Source of the DNA: Gyromitra esculenta
Taxonomy: Eukaryota > Ascomycota > Pezizomycetes > Pezizales > Discinaceae
Reading direction: 5' to 3'
Assembly: GCA_038503075.1 (NCBI GenBank)
Contig: JBCAML010000004.1
Span: forward strand, 579,149-643,148
DNA length: 64,000 nucleotides
Shown piece after piece: positions 51,864 through 62,084 of this stretch; position 1 is the stretch's first letter, and each line of letters starts with the position of its first letter. Below the pieces are notes generated by a model. That model was given only the letters and a program-made list of their open reading frames with translations. It was not told the origin of the DNA and made no database searches. A program made the translations under genes and the position numbers.

Positions 51864-53341
51864 ATGGGTGCTCTTGAAGTTTTGACCAGGAAGTCCGGCG
51901 TTATCGTCGGTGATGACGTTTTGAACGTAAGACTAAGAGCCATTATTTACCCCACCGCAAGCACTTGGATTTTCTAACCGATTCATATCAAATAGCTCTT
52001 CAAATACGCGAAACAACACAAATTCGCTATCCCTGCTATCGTAAGTCCTCTATTCTCTCGTTTCTCTGCTTATTTTAGGATCATTGAATAGCTTGCTTAC
52101 CCAGGAAAAATACTCATAGAACGTCACTTCTTCTTCAACTGTTGTTGCTTCGCTCGAGGCTGCTCGTGATGCGAAATCTCCCATCATCATTCAGATGTCC
52201 CAGGGAGGCGCCGCCTATTTTGCTGGAAAGGTTCGTTTGTACCAGGTTCATACTGAGAATTACGATTGTTGACTAATGTTTTTGAATGTTTTTCTAGGGT
52301 GTCTCTAATACCAACCAATTCGCATCCATCCAGGGTGCTATCTCGGGTGCCCAATACATCCGCTCTATTGCCCCTGCCTATGGAATTCCCGTTATTCTCC
52401 ATACCGATCACTGTGCTAAGAAGCTCCTTCCTTGGTTGGATGGTATGCTCGATGCCGATGAAAAATACTTCGCTGAGCACGGCGAGCCGCTTTTCTCGTC
52501 TCATATGATCGACTTGTCTGAGGAGGAGAAGGAACAGAACATTTCTATCACTAAGAAATACCTCCAGAGAGCTGCCCCGATGAAGCAATGGCTTGAGATG
52601 GTCCGTTCCCCGTATAGCTTGTGTAGAGGCTTCTAGCTTACATATGCGAAATATAGGAGATTGGTATTACCGGTGGTGAGGAGGATGGTGTCGATAACAC
52701 TGGTGTCGATAACAACTCATTGTACACCCAGCCTGAGGACATCTACGAGGTCTATGAGGCTCTCTCCTCTGTTTCCCCCTACTTCTCCATTGCCGCTGCC
52801 TTTGGAAACGTTCACGGTGTCTACAAGCCCGGTAACGTCAAGTTGCACCCAGAGCTTCTCGGGAAGCATCAGGCATATACTAAGGAGAAGATCGGATCAA
52901 AGGAGGACAAGCCTTTGTTCTTGGTCTTCCATGGTGGCTCCGGAAGCTCCAAGGAAGAGTTTACGCAGGGTATCTCGCACGGTGTTGTCAAGGTTAACTT
53001 GGACACTGATCTCCAGTAAGTTTCTGGCGTTTCTCTATATCGAGAAGGGCTCAGGATTTAAGTTAATCATATTTATAGGTACGCTTATTTAACTGGTATC
53101 CGTGACTATGTCCTTAACAAGAAGGACTACATTCTTCAGCAAGTCGGAAACCCTGACGGTGACGACAAACCCAACAAGAAGTACTTTGAGTAAGTTATAT
53201 TTATTTTAAAATCCAGCATCTTGCTCGGTCCATCTAACTCGGTTTTCTAGTCCCCGAGTCTGGGTTCGTGAAGGAGAGAAGACCATGAGCGCCCGTGTTA
53301 AGGAGGCTTTGTCCGACTTCAACACCACTAGCCAATTGTAA
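51864..53341 (+). CDS. FBA1: Fructose-bisphosphate aldolase, class II
   Basis: Seven exons: 51864-51926, 51996-52040, 52120-52230, 52298-52600, 52657-53015, 53079-53189, 53251-53341; 360 residues, full family length. Splits fructose-1,6-bisphosphate into DHAP and glyceraldehyde-3-phosphate using zinc. Zinc/catalytic motif ILHTDHCAKK gives D110 and H111. Other signatures are GGAAYFAGKG, EIGITGGEEDGVDN, the zinc His in FGNVHGVYKPGNV, the phosphate loop VFHGGSGSS, and VKVNLDTDLQYA. The C-terminus is NTTSQL. The class I enzyme is unrelated in sequence, so assignment is firm. Convergent with the DUF1749 gene. Confidence 0.97.
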
Positions 53342-53746
53342 AAAACGAAATTAGGTAGTGTGCTTTATAGGATCGGTTTAATTTCTTTTTTTTTCTTCTG
53401 ACCACTTTGAAACTTGGGAGTTGTGTCTTGGTTTTTTTGATAATGGATCACGCCAAGAGAATAAGATTGACACAAGCTGGAAGTGATATTTAGATGGGCT
53501 CTGAGGGCTTTAGTGTTGCGCGATTATATTTGTGCTCTAAAAAATGAATAAAAAACGACCAAGAAGAACTAAAAACCCTCAAAATTCTGCTTCATCTTCA
53601 CCACTACCGTACAAGTATATTTAGTATACAAACGTTGTGCAGCAAAGTTAGAGACAGCTTGGGCTTAATAATGTCTACATGCTATCACTCGCCCCATCGC
53701 GAGTTAACAAGTTATTTCTATTAACGTGGTTAACTATGTGCATCGT
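53342..53746. other. Convergent 3' flanks of FBA1 and the DUF1749 gene
   Basis: 405 bases, T-rich then mixed, with no feature seen. Confidence 0.5.
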
Positions 53747-55023
53747 TTACGAATTTTCTAAGCCCTTCAAGAACGATATAACTCTACTGCAAAAATCTTT
53801 AAAGACATCGCCTGGCACATTTTTATAGCTATGGTTCGCCCCGGCTACAACGCCACTGTTTTCTGTGTCAACTTTAGCTCCAGCTGCGGTGGCAGCTCGG
53901 AGCCACTTCCTCAGCAAAGCCTCCTTGTCCACAGATTCTGGCATAAATTCGTCGTCCCCAGAAATCAAAAACAATAGTTTTGTATCAACCTTAATTTTTG
54001 CGAAAATAGCTGCCATTGCCCCCTCGCTAATATCGGATGAAAAATAGTCATCAGTACCTTGTGGCATGCCATCCAGGCCCAACGGGGCAATCAAGCTGTA
54101 CCTAAAAACAAATCAGTATACGCACGTGCATACAATAATATATCGTAAATCATACCATCTCTGCGCTGAAATTGGATAGTCACGAAATATAGATCGGTAC
54201 TCAATTGGAACAATCTCCTCCTCATTCCCTTCTTCGATCCATTTTTTGCAAAGGAGTAGAGATGCTTCAAGTTCCTCTTTGGGAACATTACTAGCCATTG
54301 CCTCTCTATCGCTAACTATCGTATTATAAGTTGAAGTTATCCACTAAATCTTAAACAATTGATAAACTTACCTGGCGCCTGAAGGATTGCACCGTCGAGT
54401 TTAGGTTTATCACCTTGGAGATTGGTGACATACTCCATTGCATCTTGGCACCCTTTTTATACACGCAACAAGCTATTAAGATTTATACAGAATTATATTT
54501 AAAAGAGGAGAAATAACTACCAGTAGAGTTTCCCATAAGTACTACACGACCATCAGGCCTCAACTTACGAAAGTAAGCCACACAAGATGCTAGTTCCTCC
54601 ACATCTCTGGAAATGCATGTGTCAGCTACAGATACCAATACCTTGCTAAATCTCAAGAAATAAATAGCAAGCTACACCCATGATAAGCGAGGAGATTAAG
54701 GAGCAGACTTCATCAAGTTACTAGTTCCCCAACCCTTGTATGACGAAGATATCAAAACCTCGACAATACTCCACCCTTCGATTAAATTTCCTAGCGTAGA
54801 AACATACGGGACGGTAAAAAGTCCCTCTCCAAGTCCACCAATAAACAAAAGTGTGTTTCGATCTGGAACGGATAGCTTTAGAGGGTTCTGCTCAAATGCG
54901 ACAAGATTTCTTGCCTTATTTTTGTTCTAAGGTCAGTTGTATACAATACTTGATGAATTCGTATCTTTAGAGACATACATAATTGTGGAGAACCCCCGCC
55001 TGGGAGGTTGGCTCGAAAGGCAT
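53747..55023 (-). CDS. DUF1749 alpha/beta hydrolase-like protein
   Basis: Six exons: 55023-54979, 54926-54709, 54606-54521, 54452-54372, 54315-54156, 54101-53747; 299 residues. The fold-type motifs are TLLFIGGLGEGLFTVPY after the first strand, then SSSYKGWGTSNLMKDVEEL. The nucleophile elbow is GNSTG (S115), followed by CQDAMEYV. A late acid is in SGDDEF (246-247) and the His in GANHSYKN (H287). The GNSTGCQD.MEY signature is typical of the fungal DUF1749 (UPF0613) family, whose substrate is not known. Intron 2 uses donor GTCTGC. Without it the frame stops at 54700 region, and with it the conserved K-DVEE join is restored. The gene was not readable as one ORF because its longest exon is 355 bases. 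Intact by eye. Confidence 0.85.
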
Positions 55024-56805
55024 CTTGGCTAGACTGAGCAGGTAACTGTAAATCGCCCTACCAGTTGCCAATCGGCGACACGAGCTCTATTACTATAGTA
55101 TAGTCTCTTGGAGGCTGATGGTATCGCGGTATTTGATGAATAAGTAGTCAAAGGATGTAGTGAGGGGAGCCAATTAAATGATAAGGTGAAGAGGATGCTG
55201 ACAAACAGCTTCAATTCGACGCAACAAGCGCTTCGCGGGCTTTTGCGTCAATTATCATCGCAGATGACGTTTTATTTCTGGCCGCTAACACCTAACCAGT
55301 ATAAGCCAAGAGTTTATTTATTAGCCTTAGCACACCCACGTGCCTTTAGAAAAACTTCCAAGTACCCAAGTGAGATATCACAAGTAATACATGTAGCTCT
55401 CTCTTCAAAGACTGTGTTTCATGGTTAGGGATGATACATGGCTATTTACTGATGTGAATCTAGTCATTTCGTTTGTTTAGGGCCTGAGTTTACTATTTTA
55501 TAATTGTGAGAATGGTTGCAGACCTCAAATGAGCAACCCCAGGCCACCTAAGGCATCTTTCGCTGCAAATGGCTCCTTTCCACGTTAATAACCTCCCTTA
55601 AGGGAAAACCCCTCCCAATAGGAACATTACTACCTCATGGTTAAGTGCAGAATTTTTTTTATAAAGATTTTAGGTAGCTAACCCTTAGATTTGAAAAGCT
55701 TGTCTTGGGTTTCTAAGGCCAGTTTTAAATTAGCCCAACCTTAATTCATACCCAGGCTAACCCGCCCCTTGGGTCGGTAAAATTCGATCCTTGGGATTTT
55801 AACGGCTCTAAGCCTGGTAAATCAACACAATGGAACTTGAAAAATAAATTCTAGCCAGCCTGGGAGTTGTATTTCAGTACTCCAAAGTAGGAATTATATC
55901 TAAGACGTATCACTTTCAGATACTCAGTTCTCACAAATCTATAGATTTCTCACTACATCTTTGCTTAATAGTTTTCTAGATAGCCAGCGGGGACTTCGCC
56001 GGAGCAGATTATAATAGGCAGTAGGCTTCGAGATATACCTGGGTCAAATAGTTAAAGGCCCATGAATTTAGCCATCCCCCACAATCTTAATTGTAAAACC
56101 CCACAGAAACCCTTGTGCGCCTCCCCAAACAGGCAGGACGACAAACTATAGGGATTTTCTTGGTTTAAACTTATTCAACGGTATCTGATTAGAGGTTTTG
56201 TTAAGGTTGAGGAGAACCGCAGCCAACGCGGATTTTGCAAAGACGGGGATTGTTAAAACGATAACTTTGGACGCCGAGTAGATCGGCCCGAGCAACCCCT
56301 ACAGTAGCTAAAGCTTCTAGCTGAACCGGTATCCCGTCGGAGGACGTGAACCCTAGGAAGTCTATAGATATATATAATATATCCAACAGTAAACAAGAAT
56401 TAAACACGAATGATTTCTCATGACTCAGCGTGACACTTGCTACACCTAATTTTTCGATACGGAGAGGACCCCATTCAGACATAGCACCTATACTCTAACG
56501 CAACGTATTGAATCGGATGATTAATTGATATACATCGCCCCGCGTGGCGTCCAGGTCGTTATAGGTAAAGGAAAGCTGCAAATACCAAAATAGCCACCGG
56601 AACAAAAACAAAAATTGAGTTCACGGAGAAAACCTGTCTTGTTGAGATTATGACAGACTACACGTACATATGCATTTGTGCCAAGAAAGAATCCTTTTAA
56701 ATTTGAAGCAGAACGCCATCCCACCAAATCTTGTTTATCCTTTACCTAGCGCCTCCGACCAGTAGTACTTATACATCCCATCCAATATTTATTATGCGCG
56801 TACGG
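55024..56805. other. Intergenic, 1.8 kb, no gene seen
   Basis: AT-rich with several lone degraded-looking frames and no family resemblance. I searched it by eye for the end of a terminal inverted repeat of the neighbouring MULE-like gene and found none. Confidence 0.5.
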
Positions 56806-59802
56806 TCAATACTTTGGTTTTACACCCCTTCTAGAGCATGTTATGCTTATAGGCCTTGTCCATCTAGCACGACTCTGGTCTCCACACACAGTGGTGGTAC
56901 CACCGCTCCAACGAGATGGCTTAGAGGGGAGACCCAAACTTAGGGGCGCAGCCACATGTCTGGTAGTTTCTCCAACTCCAACGGTGCTGCTACCCGAGCC
57001 TGTTCGTTTTCTCTTCATAGGTCTCTCGATGGGCCGAACGAAGATTGAATCATGAATTTCGGGTTCCTGGTTCTCATACCGATAAAAACGGAGTTAGAAC
57101 ACGTTACCACGGAGAAACACTTTGTCTAAGAGAGCCTCAAAGCTTTTTACTTACTTTTATGCCTTCATCGATTTCCTGAGAATGATATATGTCGGAATCT
57201 TCTTCGTCATCCTCTTCCTCCTCCTCCTCCTCCTTAGATTCATCATCCTCATCCTCATCCTCCTCCTCCCGACCTTCATTGTCGTCGTCATCAATAGCAA
57301 TTATGTCTTGGTGTTCCTTCTCGCAACCTCCTGAATCAGAACCATGCCCTTTGAAATCTCCTGGTTCGAGATTCTTCCCAGGTTTGGCTATCCCCTCTTC
57401 CTCCACCCCAACCCGAATGCTAATCCCATTAAACCCAAGTCCGTTGTCATCCTCGTTTTCCCTTCGATCTTCACTCTCCTCCTCGGTAGTATCTCCAACA
57501 GTGTCTTGTTCAAGCTCAGCAGCATCAAAGTTCTCTCTATTTTTCTCTAATCTTTGCCCTTTATTCCCAGCCTGCTTTTTCACCGAATAGTTTGGAGGCT
57601 GCCCCCTGTTGAGTGCGGGGGTTTTCCTTCGTTCCAGATTTCTTCGACTCTCCGGTACCACCTCTTCCGACGTAGCCACGGGGAAGCTCAGGATTATAGG
57701 CGCCAGAGGGAGCGTTGACCGGGGCTGCCACACCATACCGATCTCCCATCTACCTTGTACAACAGCTGGACCCTCAAGCAACCAACGAGGGTGAATAATT
57801 GACAAAGGTATAGCGCCTTTAGCTCTAACAACAGGGATGAGATAATGCTGGCAAGGAAGTGCGAATTGGTAAGGAAGAGTACAATCACATCTTGGGGGAA
57901 AATGAAGTGAAAATTCTATGATAGAAATGTTAGCACTCACATCATATAAATTTCTTCTCGGGTTCAGGAGAGGTCGGACCAGATTCTGGCGTAGCCTTAA
58001 CTGTTTTGACCGCTTTTTGCCATTCCGCATCCACAGTATCCAAAGCAAATATGGTAGTCTTATGAACCAAAAATTTGAAAGCGTGCATATCGAGTCCAAT
58101 CCTAGTCTTCATTCTACTTGAAATCTGATCGTGGGCAGTTTTCAAGGCCAGATCCTGGACATATCGCATGAAGCACCTCATACTCCCATCGAGGCCCCAT
58201 TCAGGGTTTACCCATTCTTTGATAGCACTATGGTAGCTGGCGTTTCTTTGGGTCGAGTAGCAGGCTAAATTCCGCAATTTACCAGTATGACATAGAAGGA
58301 TTTGCTTCTCCCTATGAAGCCAATTAACTTGTACAAATTCCCGGTCCACTTCATTAAGACGGTTAAGAAATTCAGCTCGGGCAGTGTCTAGGCCTTCAAG
58401 ACTAGGCCATTTTATGTACCTCGAGAGCAACTCAGAGATTTCTTGCTTGGCCCCCGCGGAATAGCCACGAGCTGGTATTAACTTGGACTTAATATTCTTT
58501 TGCATAGTCCATTCGGGTATCTGAATCACGGAGTTGGTTGTGCACTCTGACAGGGACGCAGTTATATCAGCCGATGGATATGCCAGAATAACCTCTGGCG
58601 GCGGGCAATTATGCCAAAAAATATCTTGTAACTTTGTCGAGTATCAGCATTAGGTCCTTCATCTTAGAGAAACAGTGATATTTACACATTGGAAGATGAA
58701 ATCAAATGCTGCCTTGCTCTCGATACGAGTAAAGCTGAAGGCGCAGGGGAACGTTGTGTTCGTATTCGACATACCAACGCAACAGTGGAGAGGGATATTC
58801 GCAAGCCTCATGGCAAAACTCGCATCAGGCTGCATAATGAATCCAGAAACGAAGCGTCTAGCCATATTGATCATTGTAGGAGTACAGAAGAAAATCTGCT
58901 CTAGGAACTTGGATGAAGTCGAGGGCCTGGCACCGTTATGATTGAGGTTCCCACTGCTATTTGACGGTCTGTCAGACCATCGAGTGCGAGTAATGAACTT
59001 GGCCTGCTCCAAATACTGCAGCATCTCTTTGAGGACAAAGTCATCACTAGATACAGATGCCTCCAAGATCTTCCTCTCTCTCTTAATCCGAGCAGAATTA
59101 TAGAAGGTCTTTCGATCGAGGACAAGACCGTCTCCTCTCTCCTGTTCACCCTCATTAAGGGCAGCACCGTAGGAAACGCCCGCTTCTCTCTTCTCGCGGG
59201 CCTCAGCTTGAACACGGATAAAGTCAGGATGACGTTCGAGGTGTCTGTGATAAGTCAATGGATTGGGCTCCATGTGGTGATTGTGGTGATTGTGGGTGAT
59301 TCCTAGAACCCATGCCTTTCGGCCAGACCCATCTGGCACTTTCCTGTATGACACATAACAAGCGTACGGGCAATTTTGCTTTAGGGTCTAGATCAGCAAG
59401 CTCGATCAGCTAAATATCTCCCGATATAAAAATTGCCACGCCCACACGCCAAATTCAAGAATAGTACGCAGTTATGATCTAGATACTAATCGCCCATACC
59501 TTAGTAGCTCGCTTCCGTTCTCCCTCTTCAATTTTTCGAGTATTCCGCTGCTTCCCGCTATGAACACAGTTGATCCGTATCCTGCCGGCCTTTTCTGAAC
59601 CACTGCCTCTCACAACTAAAAACCCTTGACAGAAGGCAGCATTTTGCACCCTGTCGAAAGCGGCCTCTGGAGTTGGATATTCCTCACCGGGGACCGGCGG
59701 TTGCTGTTCATGGATGGGGATAGAGCTAACATATCGCTGAAGGACAGGCATCAGCGCCGGATCTAAGTCTGGGTGAGGTCTCCAGTGTTGGGGGTTCTCC
59801 AT
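56806..59802 (-). CDS. MULE-transposase-derived protein with WRKY-GCM1-like and SWIM zinc fingers
   Basis: Five exons: 59802-59500, 59387-58686, 58631-57980, 57915-57155, 57066-56806; 892 residues with no internal stop. The N-terminal zinc finger (FAR1/WRKY-GCM1 type) has C79-x-H81-SGK, C107-PYAC111 and H133-N-H135. This is the layout at the front of fungal Mutator-like (MULE/Hop-type) transposases. The transposase fold follows: QPDAS with the first acid D289, then LANIPLHCCVGMSNTNTTFPCAFSF. The usual TDxE motif reads AYPSADITAS, the WH.xKN motif reads EWTMQKN, and the third-acid segment reads STQRNASYH without a Glu. A SWIM finger C562-D-C564...C574-Q-H576 is intact. The tail is a long acidic run, then a basic KRKRTGS patch. 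Intron 3 relies on donor GTCCGA; introns 1, 2 and 4 use GTATGG, GTAAAT and GTAAGT. Likely domesticated or immobile; a transcriptional-regulator role is inference. Confidence 0.75.
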
Positions 59803-62084
59803 TCCTAGCGGATGAGGTGACAAAAATGCACGAGACGAGACGAGACGATCCAATGGAGATAGTGGGCTGGGGCGTTGCGGGCAGCTGTAATATTATATCG
59901 TTCTTGCTCGCTTAGGTTGCCTATGTTGTAGAGTAATAAAAAGAATACGCGTCTGATGTTCTGCGCAGCTAAAAGTATAGCTGCCGAGACCCTCCGCACC
60001 CGAAGGAAGGTGTCGCCCAAAATGGACGAGCCCCAACAAAAAACAACTTGCAATCAGTCGGAAGGAGACAGTAGGCTCTCGCTATAAAGTACATGGGCTG
60101 TGGCTGCTGGACCTGACGTTACATGCCTTCTTGCTTATTGACTTCCTTGAGTCCTTCTGCCCTTGTTTTGTTTTCGGACAGTCATATTCTGTCGAGGGCT
60201 TACCCGGCGTCAGGATGGGACAGTCCCGAGTCTCTGGCAAGTCAAAGACACCATACACGCAGTAGGCTCTATTGGTCCCCACAATCATTTGGATCAAGCT
60301 CCGATCAGCTAACGCGAATCACAAGTGAGGAGCTGTAATCACATCCAAAAGACCTGCAGACTCCCTGAAAGACCCTAAAGTCTAAATAAAAATACATATT
60401 GCAACTTGGATTGGCGGCTAAGGAATCCCTCCATCTAGCTGGACTGATCCAAAATAACTTCTTACCCACCGAATTGACCGACCCTAAAAAAAATTAAAGG
60501 TAGTTTTATGTGGATTTTGATCTACCCTATCCCATAAGCTAGTGTTAAGAGGCTTCCAAATATATCAGCTTCGATAAGTGGATAAGCACATGATCTTGCA
60601 GTATCGAGAAGGGTCCTAGCTGGATATGAGGTTTTCGTGTGCTGAAATAAGATTTCGCGCCCAGCTTCATCAGCTTACGGGATAGCTGCATGTAGAGAAG
60701 ATCCCTATAGCAATATTATTGACGATTGACCAATGACTCGCACTACGCTTCCAACACACTGAATATCGATATCAACTGATGAGGACCCAATCCTTAAACC
60801 TATCCACAATAGTAAAAGCCTTTATCAAGATCATAATAGTGATCACTTTAGGCCTTTTAGCACCGCCTAAACAAGGGAAGTCATCAGATATATGCGTAGA
60901 CAGGCTGAGTACATATTTACATACATGTATGGCCACAATCCATTAACAAAAAACTTACCATGTTTTAAGCTGCCAGGGGTTTAAAGTAATACATGGATTC
61001 AGATTTAGAAAATGTAAATCTAAGCATACAAGAATTTACAAGAGATTGAATGTATCAAACCAATCTGACGAAAGGTTGATTTCCCCTTACAACTCATGAG
61101 AATTATGCATACACTAACAATTGTGAGTAACAGAAATGACAATTATTTTAAAACACTCACCTCTATCTAGACCTTATTACTCCTAACCGTAGTTGAGAAG
61201 GGGCCCTGGTTTTTGTTCACCAGCTTCTTTAAATCTCTCTTTGTTCAATACCACTTTATTAATGGTGAACAAGCAGGTGCTAGGAGTGGAGGTGACCAAT
61301 TTTGATAAGACGAGATGGGTGTTTACGAGGAAGAATGGAGGGAACGAGATGTTAGGGAAAAAGTAGTTTGAGCTGAGTAAAATGATAGTGGAGTAGAAGA
61401 TAAAAGAGGGGGCATATAAGAAGTAAAATTCATGTTAAGAGGAAAGCGTGGACTTTGGACTATGTGACCAAGAAGATAGAACATGAAAGGAGAAGGAAAT
61501 ATGTAGTTCCAATTATTTTATATTATCATAGCTTTAGTGCTAGTTACAGTTAGTGATATAAGCAAAATTAGTGGACAAGCTATTGCTTATAGAACACGCG
61601 CACTGCGACGTCCAGCGTGTCTGGACACATTCCCAGAAAACTTGAGGTTGCAGTTATTGAATAAATCCTTGGCATTGTGCTGATTTCTACTCCTTTCTGG
61701 ATCCTCTATAGCGCACGAGGAGCTCTTTGATGTGTTTATAATTGGAATGTATAGGGGCCTGGTAATATCATAAGCTTATTAAGAGTAACAGTAACTCTCC
61801 TATCCAAGCTTGGGCCAGCAAGGAGACCGATTTCTGCAGTATTTAGAAATAACGCCAACTGTACCGACAAAGTGCACCGGTAAATCTGGAGGAATTTCTC
61901 ACTGAAGCTACAAACAACCAGGGATGTATGAATTATAAGAGGAGTTCTTCACGGTCAGTGATTTACATTTCGGGCTCAACTACATGTACTCGTCACCAAA
62001 AATTCTACCCTAAACCAAATACAGGGCTTTTAAAAATGCAAGCAAACTATAACTAAAACGGTAATGCTCGCATAACCAGATGTA
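59803..62084. other. Intergenic, 2.3 kb, no gene seen
   Basis: AT-rich, especially 60350-62050, with no frame longer than about 80 codons. Neither a terminal inverted repeat nor a tRNA was recognised. Confidence 0.5.

Noticed and set aside
57137..57154. Stop at 57137 taken as the end of the MULE-like gene
   Set aside because: A consensus GTAAGT precedes it and an in-phase acceptor at 57067 leads into 87 further codons starting EPEIHDS. That continuation looks like a natural basic tail.
55024..60400. Search for terminal inverted repeats and target duplications of a MULE element
   Set aside because: No matching long inverted ends were seen by eye on either side of the gene. Absence by eye is not proof; a dot plot would settle it.
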